64,000 bases of DNA, taken from positions 62,001 to 126,000 of the forward strand of contig JBBEBR010000022.1 of NCBI GenBank assembly GCA_040882225.1, in the 5' to 3' direction. Of the stretch, positions 18,180 to 27,033 are shown piece after piece (position 1 is the stretch's first letter; every line of letters begins with the position of its first letter). The translations under genes were made by a program, and so were the position numbers. The notes beneath the pieces are model-generated. The model saw only the letters and a program-made list of their open reading frames with translations, ran no database searches and was not told where the DNA came from. Origin of the DNA: Gracilimonas sp040882225 (GTDB lineage: Bacteria > Bacteroidota > Rhodothermia > Balneolales > Balneolaceae).

Positions 18180-18677
18180 CTAATTCACGCTCGTCAAAGC
18201 AATTTCAAAAATCAGGTTTGAATTCGGAGGGATAGCCTCCCCTGAACCCTGGCTGCCATACCCAAAACCTGATGGAATGTACAAAGTGATGCTGCCGCCG
18301 GATTGTACAAGCGGAATACCAATCTTCCAGCCGGTGATGAGGGCATTCAGGGGGAAATTGACCGGATCATCCGTACCGTCAAAAACTTCACCATTAGATA
18401 ATAAGCTGCCTTCGTAGGTTACAATTACATTATCGCAGAGGGTAGGGGTATTTCCTTCGCCTTGTGCTGTAATTACGTAGCGCAATCCTGAGGGATGAGT
18501 TTGAGCGTCAATTTCATTTTCAGCCAGGTAATCATCTATTGCAGCAATATCGGCTTCCAATTGAGTTTGGTTCACGTTTAAATTCGGCTCCAAAGTGCAC
18601 TCGGAATCGTTTTTTAGGCAAGCTGAAAAACTGAAGGCTAAAAAAACTACACAAAGAAAAAGGCTGAGTCGGATCAC
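18180..18677 (-). CDS. FKBP-type peptidyl-prolyl isomerase lipoprotein
   Basis: This 165-residue lipoprotein has a signal peptide ending in the lipobox FSAC (Cys near residue 20). An FKBP domain follows, with VIVTYEGSLLSNGEVFDGT, FPLNALITGWKIGIPLVQSGG and YIPSGFGYGSQG...IPPNSNLIFEIAL. It should catalyse proline isomerisation in the periplasm or at the outer membrane. The start is GTG 18677, and no better start exists downstream before the signal peptide. It is convergent with vapC, 15 nt apart. Confidence 0.87.
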   Translation of the reverse strand: MIRLSLFLCVVFLAFSFSACLKNDSECTLEPNLNVNQTQLEADIAAIDDYLAENEIDAQTHPSGLRYVITAQGEGNTPTLCDNVIVTYEGSLLSNGEVFDGTDDPVNFPLNALITGWKIGIPLVQSGGSITLYIPSGFGYGSQGSGEAIPPNSNLIFEIALTSVN

Positions 18678-18834
18678 TTTTATAGATTAGATTTTTGGGA
18701 AGCGAAAAGGTACGAATTTTTTATACCGATGGGCATGAAAATCTTTGGAAGAGAGGAATATTGTCCCCCAGAAGTACAGAGATGAGGTTATTTGAGATTC
18801 TCAATACTAACATCTCAAATCCCAGTACTATAAA

Positions 18835-20256
18835 TCAAACGTCATTCAACGCCTCATTTAGTGCCTGTAAGCTTTTCTTTGCATCCCCGAAAAACATCTG
18901 GTTCTTTTCTTCATAGAAAAGTGGATTGTCGATACCGGCGTAACCGGGACTCAAACTTCGCTTAAAAATTACCGTGCGTTTGGCTTCATCTACATTCAGA
19001 ATAGGCATTCCATAAATGGGACTTCCGGGGCTTGTTTTTGCCATAGGATTCACCACATCATTCGCCCCGATAATCAGCACTACATCCGTGCTCTTAAATT
19101 CGGGGTTAATTTGATCCATATCATACAACTGATCGTAGGGAATGTCGGCCTCGGCGAGCAAGACATTCATGTGGCCGGGCATTCTTCCCGCAACAGGATG
19201 AATACCATATTTCACCTGTACTCCACGATCTTCCAGTTTTGTAGCAACTTCCTTTATGGTGTGCTGCGCCTGGGCAACGGCGAGTCCATAACCCGGTACA
19301 ATTACAACCTTAGAAGCATAGGCTATCTGAATGGCTAAATCATCACCGGATGTTTCACGAACGGTTTTGTCGCCATCGGCACCGGATGTTCCGCCACCGC
19401 CGCTATCACCCCCAAAAGAGCCGAAGATTACATTACTGAGCGACCGGTTCATGGCTTTACACATTATCTGTGTGAGGATTAATCCTGCAGCGCCAACCAA
19501 TGCTCCTGAAATGATGAGCAAATTATTGCCCAGTACAAATCCTGCCATAGACGCGGCAATTCCTGAATATGAGTTAAGCAGGGAAATTACCACCGGCATA
19601 TCGGCTCCACCAATAGGTATTACAGAAGTAACTCCAATCAAAAGAGAAACACCGAGGATTATCCAGAACAGGGTTTGATTAGTGGGATCGAGAGTGAACA
19701 TCACAATAAGAACTACCACGCCAATCATCGATCCGATATTTATAATGTTAAGTCCGGGAAAAGTGATGGCGTTTCCGGAAATGAATCCTTTCAATTTCCC
19801 AAAAGCGATAAAGCTTCCGGTGAAGGTGAGTGAGCCTATAAAAATACTGAGGCCTATGGTTACAAGGCTGTCGGGTGTGATGAGTGTAGGGTCAGCGGTT
19901 CGGGCAAGTTCACCCCAGGCTACTAAAGCGGAAGCGCCGCCGCCAAATCCGTTGAAAACGGCAACTAATTCAGGCATTGCCGTCATGGCTACTTTTTTGG
20001 CGAGAATTACACCTATCAAGCTGCCCACAACTACTCCGGCAATGATATACTCAAAAGTGACAATCTGCTGATCGAAGAGGGTAACGATAATCCCGATGAA
20101 CATCCCGGTTGCCGCATATTGATTTCCCTTTCGGGCAGTGGCTGGTGAACCGAGCAATTTCAATCCCCGAATAAAAAAGGCGGTGGCAATCAGGTAAATA
20201 ATTTGAATGGTGTCGGGTAAAAAGGGATGAATGAATTCTGGTAGAAATTGGCTCAT
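18835..20256 (-). CDS. pntB: NAD(P) transhydrogenase subunit beta
   Basis: This 473-residue protein has about eight or nine membrane helices in its first 270 residues, then the NADP-binding domain III (VVIVPGYGLAVAQAQHTIKEVA, HPVAGRMPGHMNVLLAEA, VVLIIGANDVVNP, KRSLSPGYAGIDNPLF). It couples proton entry to hydride transfer from NADH to NADP. Its ATG overlaps the pntAB stop (ATGA), so the two are translationally coupled. The length fits PntB. Confidence 0.95.
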   Translation of the reverse strand: MSQFLPEFIHPFLPDTIQIIYLIATAFFIRGLKLLGSPATARKGNQYAATGMFIGIIVTLFDQQIVTFEYIIAGVVVGSLIGVILAKKVAMTAMPELVAVFNGFGGGASALVAWGELARTADPTLITPDSLVTIGLSIFIGSLTFTGSFIAFGKLKGFISGNAITFPGLNIINIGSMIGVVVLIVMFTLDPTNQTLFWIILGVSLLIGVTSVIPIGGADMPVVISLLNSYSGIAASMAGFVLGNNLLIISGALVGAAGLILTQIMCKAMNRSLSNVIFGSFGGDSGGGGTSGADGDKTVRETSGDDLAIQIAYASKVVIVPGYGLAVAQAQHTIKEVATKLEDRGVQVKYGIHPVAGRMPGHMNVLLAEADIPYDQLYDMDQINPEFKSTDVVLIIGANDVVNPMAKTSPGSPIYGMPILNVDEAKRTVIFKRSLSPGYAGIDNPLFYEEKNQMFFGDAKKSLQALNEALNDV

Positions 20257-20543
20257 TTCTCATCTCCCTTTTTCTTGAACATCTCGAGCATTCGGTCGGT
20301 CACTAAAAAGCCGCCAACTACATTTATAGATGCGAAAACAATGGCGATAAAACCGAGAATTTGCCCGGTTTGGCCGCCAACACTTCCCGCCACAATTAAC
20401 GCTCCCACTATCGTGATTCCGGAGATGGCATTAGCGCCAGACATCAGCGGCGTATGCAGCGTAGGTGGAACTTTTGAGATTAGTTCGAAGCCGATAAAAC
20501 AGGCCAGAACAAAAATGAATAAAGAAAAAATGAGTACGGACAT
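20253..20543 (-). CDS. pntAB: NAD(P) transhydrogenase subunit alpha, part 2 (membrane)
   Basis: This 96-residue protein supplies the alpha-subunit membrane helices, which in E. coli are fused to the NAD-binding part. It shows three or four hydrophobic helices and the conserved FIGFELISKVPPTLHTPLMSGANAISGI. The separate alpha-2 gene is the form found in Bacteroidota and Rhodospirillum. It overlaps pntB by four bases. Upstream, a GxxExxY gene separates it from pntAA. Confidence 0.92.
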   Translation of the reverse strand: MSVLIFSLFIFVLACFIGFELISKVPPTLHTPLMSGANAISGITIVGALIVAGSVGGQTGQILGFIAIVFASINVVGGFLVTDRMLEMFKKKGDEK

Positions 20544-20597
20544 TCGGGAATTATTGAGTTTCAGTTGTTTAAACTATGATTTATATGATGGTATTGA

Positions 20598-21005
20598 TTA
20601 ACTGTGATGATGAATTTGATTGAATTTTTTATTGGAAACCCTTTTGAAGTCAAGACTTTTTGATCCAAAATTGATAAGTAATCCGATTTCTAAATTGTAA
20701 CTTTCCAAATAATTAATTGCCTGTGCCAAATGAACATCTTCTAATTGAATGACTGCTTTTAGTTCTACTGAAATTTTACTCTCTACTAAAAAATCTGCTC
20801 TTCTAGTTCCAACTTGAGTATTCTTATAAAATATTGGCATTTCAAATTCCCTTGCAAAATGCAACCCCTGGTCATTCATTTCAATTTCAAGTGACCTTTG
20901 ATAAATCACTTCCTGAAAACCATTGCCTAAAGCAGAATGTACATTCATTGCGCACCCTATAATTCTGGAAGTAAGTTCTGAGTATTTGTATTCAGGTTTA
21001 ATCAT
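20598..21005 (-). CDS. GxxExxY protein, inserted within the pnt operon
   Basis: This 135-residue protein is a GxxExxY-family member with a PD-(D/E)xK-like nuclease fold. The name-giving motif is GNGFQEVIYQRSLEIEM near residue 27; RRADFLVESKISVELKAV is the core, with the expected acid and ExK positions; the end LLINFGSKSLDFKRV is typical. The biological role is unknown. It lies between pntAA and pntAB on the same strand, with gaps of about 50 nt on both sides, and is not part of the transhydrogenase. A late insertion into the operon is the likely explanation. Confidence 0.85.
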   Translation of the reverse strand: MIKPEYKYSELTSRIIGCAMNVHSALGNGFQEVIYQRSLEIEMNDQGLHFAREFEMPIFYKNTQVGTRRADFLVESKISVELKAVIQLEDVHLAQAINYLESYNLEIGLLINFGSKSLDFKRVSNKKFNQIHHHS

Positions 21006-21056
21006 GTTGATTCTGTTCTAATCAAAGCTCATCATGCAAATCACAAAAATCATAGT

Positions 21057-22181
21057 TCAAACACTTTTCAACATTGGAGTAATAATTTCGCCCTGATGGG
21101 TAACTGTGGCATTTAGTAAAATTTCATCTTCAAAATTAAAATCGGCTTTGCCCTCTTTCACCAATAAGCTCAGCAGAGCGAGCATATTTTTGGAATATAG
21201 CTGGCTGGCGTGATTCGCTAACTGGCTGGGTAAATTTACAGGGCCTACAATTTTTACATTATTCGCTACGATGGTTTTTCCGGCTTCGGTGAGCTCACAG
21301 TTTCCACCATTTTCAGCAGCTAAATCTACAATTACCGATCCGGGTGCCATGTCCTCCACCATTTGCTTAGTGACAAGAAGTGGTGCGGGCCTTCCCGGGA
21401 TTAATGCGGTAGTAATAACAATATCCGATTTCTTCACATGTTCGTGAATAACTTCCCGCTGGCGATCTTGATTTTTTTGAGATAATTCCTTGGCATATCC
21501 GCCTTTGGTTTCGGTGTCTTCTTCCTCAAGCGGAACTTCTATAAATTTTGCCCCCAAACTTTCAACCTGCTCTTTAACTACCGGACGCACATCAAAAGCT
21601 TCCACTCGTGCCCCAAGGCGTTTGCAGGTTGCGATGGCTTGTAATCCGGCAACTCCGGCGCCCAAAATCAGTGCTTTGGAAGGAGGGATGGTACCAGCCG
21701 CGGTCATCATCATAGGAAAATATTTATCCAGCTCGTTGGCGGCAATAAGCGAAGCTTTATACCCGGCGATGGAACTCATGGATGAAAGTGCGTCCATATT
21801 TTGGGCTCTGGAAATTCGGGGGATGGCATCCATTCCTAAAGCGGAAATGTGCAATTCCTTGAGTTTTTCAACTAAGCCGGGATGCTGAAGTGCCCACAGA
21901 AAGGAAATAAGAATAGTGTTTTTCTGAAGTTTCTTAAGGTCCTCAACAGCCGGGGTTTGAATCGTTAATAAAATATCCGCTTTTTGAAGGACATCGTCTT
22001 TAGCGGAAACAATTTCCGCACCCGCTTCTTCATATTGGGAATCAGGAAAACTGGACGCGAGTCCGGCATCTTTCTCAACCCAAACATTCAGGCCTTTACC
22101 GATTAGCTGTTTCGTTACCTCGGGCGTAAGTGCTACCCTCCGTTCGTATTCTGCTGTTTCCTTTAATACTCCGACAATCAC
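21057..22181 (-). CDS. pntAA: NAD(P) transhydrogenase subunit alpha, part 1 (NAD-binding)
   Basis: This 374-residue soluble domain I of the transhydrogenase binds NAD(H). It opens with IVGVLKETAEYERRVALTPE and carries ALILGAGVAGLQAIATCKRLGARVEAFDVRP (Rossmann GxGxxG) and the RQREVIHEHVKKSDIVITTALIPGRPAPLLV loop region. The relationship to alanine dehydrogenase is visible but the context settles the assignment. Translation starts at GTG 22181. A perfect 12-bp palindrome lies 21 bp upstream. Confidence 0.94.
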   Translation of the reverse strand: MIVGVLKETAEYERRVALTPEVTKQLIGKGLNVWVEKDAGLASSFPDSQYEEAGAEIVSAKDDVLQKADILLTIQTPAVEDLKKLQKNTILISFLWALQHPGLVEKLKELHISALGMDAIPRISRAQNMDALSSMSSIAGYKASLIAANELDKYFPMMMTAAGTIPPSKALILGAGVAGLQAIATCKRLGARVEAFDVRPVVKEQVESLGAKFIEVPLEEEDTETKGGYAKELSQKNQDRQREVIHEHVKKSDIVITTALIPGRPAPLLVTKQMVEDMAPGSVIVDLAAENGGNCELTEAGKTIVANNVKIVGPVNLPSQLANHASQLYSKNMLALLSLLVKEGKADFNFEDEILLNATVTHQGEIITPMLKSV

Positions 22182-22201
22182 TTTATTATCCTCAGTTAAA
22201 C

Positions 22202-22213
22202 GTTCTTAAGAAC
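22202..22213. promoter_or_regulatory. Perfect palindrome GTTCTTAAGAAC before pntAA
   Basis: This 12-bp perfect palindrome lies in the region shared by the divergent pnt operon and trxB, close to the pntAA start. The position suggests a dimeric regulator site. The regulator is unknown and the palindrome could be chance. Confidence 0.3.
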
Positions 22214-22440
22214 TTAATGAAATTGATCAACTTCACAAATACAGCTGGTAGCGCTTTTTTGAGGTATTTAAACTAAAGTTGTAATGACATTGTGAAGCTA
22301 TGAGATTGAGAAGTACTATTTACTCCACCCAAAAATTAAAAATTGAAGTTGTTTTAACTTGTGAAGAGTTGTTAGGGTTGATAGCTTCTTTCTATAAAAC
22401 CCATCGTTTTTTTGAAGTTATATCTTGTACAATAAAGTAT

Positions 22441-22448
22441 TATTTTTG
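22441..22448 (+). promoter_or_regulatory. Candidate -7 element (TATTTTTG) of trxB
   Basis: TATTTTTG fits the TAnnTTTG consensus, 22 bases before the trxB start. A TTTG at 22411-22414 is somewhat far for a -33 box. AAAGGAG at 22458-22464 is the trxB ribosome-binding site. Confidence 0.4.
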
Positions 22449-22470
22449 TGTCAAATTAAAGGAGCTAAAA

Positions 22471-23448
22471 ATGGAAGACATCGCAGGTAAAACATTTAAC
22501 GTAGTCATAATTGGCAGTGGACCCGCAGGATTAACCGCTGCGCTTTATGCCGCAAGGGCAGATTTAAACCCGATCGTATTTGAAGGGCCGGAGCCGGGCG
22601 GACAGTTAATGACTACCACCGATGTTGAAAATTATCCCGGTTATCCTGAAGGTGTTTTAGGCCCCAAGATGATGGAAGACTTTCGTGAACAAGCCAAGCG
22701 CTTTGGTGCAGATTGCCGCTACGGCTATGTAAATGACATTGATTTCAGCAAACGCCCTTATAAAATTACGGTGGATGAAAAAACGGAAGTATTTGCGCAC
22801 ACTATAATTGCTTCCACAGGAGCATCTGCTAAATGGCTGCATCTCGAAAGCGAACAAAAATTACGGGGAAAAGGAGTTTCTGCCTGTGCGACCTGCGATG
22901 GAGCTTTTTTCCGAAACGAGCATGTGGTGGTAGTTGGCGGCGGCGATACCGCTATGGAGGAAGCTACCTTTCTTACCAAATTTGCCAGCAAAGTAACCGT
23001 GGTTCATCGCCGGGGAGAACTTCGCGCTTCCAAAGCCATGCAAAACCGTGCGCTCAACAATAAGAAAATTGAGTTTATCTGGGATAGTGAATTGGCAGAA
23101 GTTTTGGGCGATCATGTTGTGCAGGGAGTGAAAATCCGAAATCTGAAAACGGATAAAATTATCACTCTTGAGGATGTGACGGGAGTTTTTGTAGCTATAG
23201 GCCACAAACCGAATACCGATCTTTTAAAAGGCGTTGTTGCGATGGATGATGTGGGCTACATCCAAACAAAAGGCCAATCAACAGAAACAGATCTTCCCGG
23301 GATTTTTGCTTGCGGTGATGCTATGGATGCGGTGTATCGTCAGGCAGTAACGGCTGCCGGAACCGGCTGTAAAGCCGCACTTGATGCCGAAAAATATCTC
23401 AGCGAAGAAATTAGCGAAGAAGCCATCGCTGAAGCACACTGGAAGTGA
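22471..23448 (+). CDS. trxB: Thioredoxin-disulfide reductase
   Basis: This 325-residue flavoenzyme reduces thioredoxin with NADPH. It has the FAD-binding IIGSGPAGLTAALYAARA near residue 14, the redox-active CATCDGAFF and the NADPH-binding VVVGGGDTAMEEATFL. The C-terminal FAD motif is GIFACGDAMDAVYRQAVTAAGTGCKAA. ATG 22471 is chosen because AAAGGAG lies seven bases upstream; a longer reading frame has no ribosome site. Length is normal for low-molecular-weight TrxB. Confidence 0.95.
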   Translation: MEDIAGKTFNVVIIGSGPAGLTAALYAARADLNPIVFEGPEPGGQLMTTTDVENYPGYPEGVLGPKMMEDFREQAKRFGADCRYGYVNDIDFSKRPYKITVDEKTEVFAHTIIASTGASAKWLHLESEQKLRGKGVSACATCDGAFFRNEHVVVVGGGDTAMEEATFLTKFASKVTVVHRRGELRASKAMQNRALNNKKIEFIWDSELAEVLGDHVVQGVKIRNLKTDKIITLEDVTGVFVAIGHKPNTDLLKGVVAMDDVGYIQTKGQSTETDLPGIFACGDAMDAVYRQAVTAAGTGCKAALDAEKYLSEEISEEAIAEAHWK

Positions 23449-23521
23449 TTAGTGGGTTAGTTATTATGATATTGAGAGATTAGGAGATTAAGTGAGGCCT
23501 AATCCCCTGATCTCTTAATCA

Positions 23522-23959
23522 CTACTTCTTTTTCTTCCCAACGGTTTTCTCTTCTTTTTCATCCGTCTTTTTGTCTTTCGTTTCTGATTTGGCATCAGAA
23601 GTGGTTTTGACATCTTCTTCCTCATCTTCATCGGTAATATCAATCACTTCGGCATCAACGGAATATTCATCTTCATCCGTTACTTCTTTTTCCACAAGAA
23701 TGGTCATGTCGTTAAGAAACATCGCAAACATTCCAATGGCTGAAATTACTGGAGCCATCGCGCCGATTAAGGCTGCTCCTCCAACACCCATGGTTAATTG
23801 TGTCTGAAAGACCACTTTGCCTTCCTTATTTTTGATGATAAGCTTACGGGCACTTCCTTCTTTTATTAACTCACGAATTTTACTAATTACCTCATTTACG
23901 CCACCCTGAACTTCTTCGTAAATGGTTTTTGCTTTCGCTTTTGCGTCTTCTTTTTTCAT
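23522..23959 (-). CDS. DUF4342 domain protein
   Basis: In this 145-residue protein, residues 15-95 match the DUF4342 pattern: VQGGVNEVISKIRELIKEGSARKLIIKN followed by a hydrophobic stretch TMGVGGAALIGAMAPVISAIGMFAMFL that could be membrane-associated. The last 50 residues are a low-complexity tail of Glu, Asp and Lys ending in KKKK. Function is unknown. It is divergent from comM, and the 88-nt gap carries the comM promoter-like motif. Confidence 0.78.
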   Translation of the reverse strand: MKKEDAKAKAKTIYEEVQGGVNEVISKIRELIKEGSARKLIIKNKEGKVVFQTQLTMGVGGAALIGAMAPVISAIGMFAMFLNDMTILVEKEVTDEDEYSVDAEVIDITDEDEEEDVKTTSDAKSETKDKKTDEKEEKTVGKKKK

Positions 23960-23980
23960 GATATGTACGATTTATGAAAT

Positions 23981-24016
23981 TTTTTGTAAGGAATGCTCTT
24001 CCCATCGCTCTAACTA
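23981..24016 (+). promoter_or_regulatory. ECF-like promoter motif, copy C (before comM)
   Basis: TTTTTGTAAGGAAT, one base, ten variable bases, then CGCTCTAACTA, identical in layout to copies at 1548-1583 and 27191-27226. It would start a transcript about 25-30 nt before the comM ATG at 24048. Conservation in three unrelated contexts supports a functional promoter. The sigma factor is not identified in the window. Confidence 0.62.
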
Positions 24017-24047
24017 CGCAAACACAACTTAAAAGATTCAGAAGCAA

Positions 24048-24716
24048 ATGCTATCACGAGTATACTGTGCGTCCACCGTAGGTGTTGATGCCCGAATAAT
24101 AGACGTTGAAACTCATCATACCAACGGAATGGTGAAATTTTTTTTAGTGGGATTGCCGGATCGTGCAATTAGTGAATCCCGAGACCGGGTAGAGGCAGCG
24201 ATTCGAAATACCGGCTCATTTTATCCTTTAGGAAGAATAACAGTGAATCTTGCCCCAGCCGATTTACCGAAAGAAGGCAACGGCTTCGATCTTCCCATAG
24301 CTATTGGTTTGCTAAACATGTCTGGCCAGCTCCATACCGATAAACTGGATGACACGGTAATGTTAGGGGAACTCTCCTTAGACGGGAAAATCCGGCCTGT
24401 GAAAGGAGTGCTTCCTGTAGCGGTAGAAGCCAAAAAGAAAGGTTTTAAATATCTGATAGTTCCCAAAGAGAACGGAGGAGAAGCAGCGGTTGTAGAAGGC
24501 TTGGAAGTTTTTCCCTTCGAGCATATAAATGAGGTCAAAGACTGGCTGGAAAACAGGGGAAGTATGGAACCGCTCCACGTAAATGTTGAGCAGTATTTTA
24601 ATCAAAACGGAAAACTGAATCCCCTTGATTTCAGCGATGTACGCGGGCAGGAAAATGTGAAACGGGCACTTGAGATAGCAGCTTCAGGTGGGCATAATGT
24701 AATAACTTTATATTGA
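24048..24716 (+). CDS. comM: ComM/YifB Mg-chelatase-like ATPase, N-terminal fragment
   Basis: This is the 5' part of comM, a hexameric AAA+ helicase that promotes branch migration in natural transformation. Residues 1-219 are normal for the family: N-terminal ChlI domain, FFLVGLPDRAISESRDRVEAA, ending ALEIAASGGHNVI. The last residues before the stop (TLY) come from the mobile element. The break falls exactly before the Walker A loop, so this product lacks the whole ATPase core. Joined to 33468-34356 at the repeat core, the frame restores a 513-residue protein of normal length. On its own it is presumably inactive. Confidence 0.92.
   Translation: MLSRVYCASTVGVDARIIDVETHHTNGMVKFFLVGLPDRAISESRDRVEAAIRNTGSFYPLGRITVNLAPADLPKEGNGFDLPIAIGLLNMSGQLHTDKLDDTVMLGELSLDGKIRPVKGVLPVAVEAKKKGFKYLIVPKENGGEAAVVEGLEVFPFEHINEVKDWLENRGSMEPLHVNVEQYFNQNGKLNPLDFSDVRGQENVKRALEIAASGGHNVITLY
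24694..24700 (+). repeat. attL core (ATAATGT)
   Basis: Left junction of the element. Bases to the left encode comM; those to the right are foreign. Together with 24709-24724 inside the element it makes up half of the reconstructed attP. Confidence 0.8.
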
Positions 24717-24724
24717 ATTCTACA
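24709..24724 (+). repeat. attP right arm (inverted repeat partner of 33448-33463)
   Basis: TATATTGAATTCTACA is the inverted complement, at 14 of 16 positions, of TGTAGAAACCAATATA at 33448-33463. In the circular element these flank the core as an imperfect palindrome, as expected for a dimer-bound attP of a large serine integrase. Confidence 0.62.
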
Positions 24725-24768
24725 CAGGATTGTATCATATTACAAATCGACAATATAAAGGAGATGAA

Positions 24769-26523
24769 ATGAACGCACCACTGGCTTATTCTTATATCAG
24801 ATTTAGTAAACCTCAGCAGGCAAAGGGAGATTCTGAGCGCAGGCAGACCGAGGATATTAACCCGGAGGCCATAGCTCAAAAACTTGGGCTTCGGCTGGAT
24901 GACAAACTCAACCTTATTGACCGGGGGAAATCCGGCTTTACCGGGGAGCATCGTACCAAGGGGGCTTTGGGAGAATTTGAACGACTCATTGAGGACGGGG
25001 AAATAACCCCGGGGAGTGTATTAATCATTGAGGAACTGGACCGGCTCACCCGGGAAGCCCTTTTGGAGGCCGTCCATTTAATGACCGGGATTTTGCTTAA
25101 AGGGGTCGGGATATATACCGGGATGGACGAGCAGCACTATACCAAAGAGGATTTCGATTTTGGACAGCTTGTACTATCAGCCAATAAGTTGCAGACCGGG
25201 CATGAGGAATCCCTCAAAAAGTCTAACCGCTTAAAATCCACTTGGAAAGAAAAGCGGAAAAAAGCGGAAAGCGGGGGAAAGAAACTTACCGCGGTTTCTC
25301 CTATGTGGTTGAAAGCCGTCCGGGAAAAGACGGATAATGAAAGTGAGAAAGGCGATGTAATAGGGTTTACGGTTAAGGAGGATATTGCGGAGGCTGTCCG
25401 AGAGATATACCACCTGAAAGCGGAGGGAATGGGGAATAAAAAGATTGCCAATACCCTCAATCAGAGCGAGAAGTTTTTTATCCCCCCTTCCAGCAATCGA
25501 AATAAAACCGGAGGCTGGACAGGAAGCACCATTCAACGGTTTGTAAGTGATCGCCGGGTATTGGGAGAATTTCAGCCCTACAAAAAGAACCGGGATACTA
25601 ACTACAAACGGGTGATAGACGGAGATCCGATTGAGGGGTATTACCCGGCTATTGTGGACGAGGATTTATATTATGCAGTGCAAAATAGGATGCAACGATT
25701 CAAGGAAAAGAACGGACACCCCGGAGGCCGAACCGGAAAGGTAAAAAACATTTTTTCCCATATTACCAAGTGCGGGAAGTGCGGAGGCTCTATGCACTTT
25801 ATCGACAAAGGGAAACCACCCAAAGGCCGGCAATACTTACGCTGTGATACCTCCCGGAGGGGATTGGTAGATGATAATGGAAAACGGCAATGTACGGCTC
25901 CGAATATTCGGTACGATGATTTTTTCGAGATCATCTTTAAGTACATAAATGAGTTGGAGATTTCCTCCCTGCTCCCGAACTCCGATAAGGCAAAAACAAA
26001 GCTGGAACAAAATAGGCGCTTAATTGAATCTAAAGAAATGCAGATACGGGAAACCAAGATTAAGGAGCAGAACTTGGGGGATAGTATCGAAAGTACCAAT
26101 TCCGCAGAAGTCCGGGCAAGTTTGGAAACTCGATTGGAGGGACTTTTAGCAAATCGCCAGGCACTCAAAAAAGAGATACAGAACTTGGAGCTACAACAAG
26201 CGAGTTTATCCCGTGAGGCGGAGGAAGTCCGGCAATCCGTAGATCAGATTATTACCGTCCGGGAGCTACTGGATGAGCAGGAGACGGAAAATGAGCGTAT
26301 TGAAATGCGGAGGAGGCTCCGGGGCCTAATCCGTGCGCTTATATCCCGGATGGAGGTTTACCCATTGCAGGAGGAGTACAAGGAGCTGGAAGAACTGGAG
26401 GCAGAGCCGGGCGTTTATCAGTTCATGGAAAGCAAGTACATTGAGAAAATCCGAGTACATTTCAACGGCACCAATAATCACAAAGCACTAATTGCGCTCA
26501 AACGGTATCGGGTGGAGATTTAA
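24769..26523 (+). CDS. int: Large serine recombinase (integrase)
   Basis: This 584-residue site-specific recombinase is probably responsible for insertion into comM. The resolvase domain spans residues 5-150, with nucleophile Ser13 in YIRFSKPQQ and the later EELDRLTRE motif. A Recombinase domain covers about 190-310. A zinc ribbon (Cys335, Cys338, Cys359, Cys375) follows, then a long coiled coil from about 405 to 520, the usual attP/attB control region. ATG 24769 is chosen because AAAGGAGA lies four bases before it; an upstream TTG is less likely. It is 75 nt from the left attachment core. Confidence 0.93.
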   Translation: MNAPLAYSYIRFSKPQQAKGDSERRQTEDINPEAIAQKLGLRLDDKLNLIDRGKSGFTGEHRTKGALGEFERLIEDGEITPGSVLIIEELDRLTREALLEAVHLMTGILLKGVGIYTGMDEQHYTKEDFDFGQLVLSANKLQTGHEESLKKSNRLKSTWKEKRKKAESGGKKLTAVSPMWLKAVREKTDNESEKGDVIGFTVKEDIAEAVREIYHLKAEGMGNKKIANTLNQSEKFFIPPSSNRNKTGGWTGSTIQRFVSDRRVLGEFQPYKKNRDTNYKRVIDGDPIEGYYPAIVDEDLYYAVQNRMQRFKEKNGHPGGRTGKVKNIFSHITKCGKCGGSMHFIDKGKPPKGRQYLRCDTSRRGLVDDNGKRQCTAPNIRYDDFFEIIFKYINELEISSLLPNSDKAKTKLEQNRRLIESKEMQIRETKIKEQNLGDSIESTNSAEVRASLETRLEGLLANRQALKKEIQNLELQQASLSREAEEVRQSVDQIITVRELLDEQETENERIEMRRRLRGLIRALISRMEVYPLQEEYKELEELEAEPGVYQFMESKYIEKIRVHFNGTNNHKALIALKRYRVEI

Positions 26524-26546
26524 CCGCCAAGGATTTAATTCCACCT

Positions 26547-26590
26547 AAGCCCGGCTGGTTTAAGTACTGGTCGGACTTTTTATTTTTTTC
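26547..26590 (+). terminator. Terminator after the integrase gene
   Basis: An imperfect stem AAGCCCGGCTGGT / ACTGGTCGGACTT is followed by T-rich TTTTTATTTTTTT. It lies between the convergent integrase and 127-aa genes and points with the integrase. Confidence 0.55.
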
Positions 26591-26963
26591 TGATCATTGG
26601 TAATTCTTCGCTCTTAAAAAAATCTCTTTCCACCTGCTGATATAATTCTTTGGAAACTTTTCTTTCCTCAATAACTTTGAGGTGCTTGTGAGTATTCTGC
26701 GAATCCAATTCCCGATATCCTTCAAATTCAGTTTCAAGAAGTTCGCCATTTTTGAAAACCTGTCCTTTTTCATTGTATGAGCAATTATCAAGACGAGCGA
26801 AAACGTATTTTGTTTTACCTGCTCCTGAACGGGTATGGTATGGAGCACCATATATTACATAAATATTTCCGTCAGCCCTTCCATAGTAATGGGCAGACAT
26901 TTCGGTTGGTAAATTAGTTTTTTTTGCTTCGTAAAGTTTTTTAATTCCTTTTATCTCGGCCAT
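26580..26963 (-). CDS. Unknown 127-aa protein of the element
   Basis: I do not recognise this family. The protein is soluble and rather basic and aromatic (KGIKKLYEAKKTNLPTEMSAHYYGRADGNIYVIYG...KTKYVFARLDNC) with a charged helical C-terminus. It is the last gene of the leftward set, at the position next to the integrase where small integrative elements and satellites often carry cargo. It begins at ATG 26963, 71 nt after a 48-codon membrane peptide gene, and could be on the same transcript from the promoter-like motif at 27191-27226. Confidence 0.65.
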   Translation of the reverse strand: MAEIKGIKKLYEAKKTNLPTEMSAHYYGRADGNIYVIYGAPYHTRSGAGKTKYVFARLDNCSYNEKGQVFKNGELLETEFEGYRELDSQNTHKHLKVIEERKVSKELYQQVERDFFKSEELPMIRKK

Positions 26964-27033
26964 ACTTTTGATTTGATTTGATTAGGTATCAATATCAACT
27001 TAATTAATCTTAGCGATTTCTGCTATGATCCAT

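Noticed and set aside
22300..22470. Long N-terminal extension of TrxB
   Set aside because: The extension is hydrophobic and unlike TrxB; AAAGGAG and ATG 22471 mark the real start.
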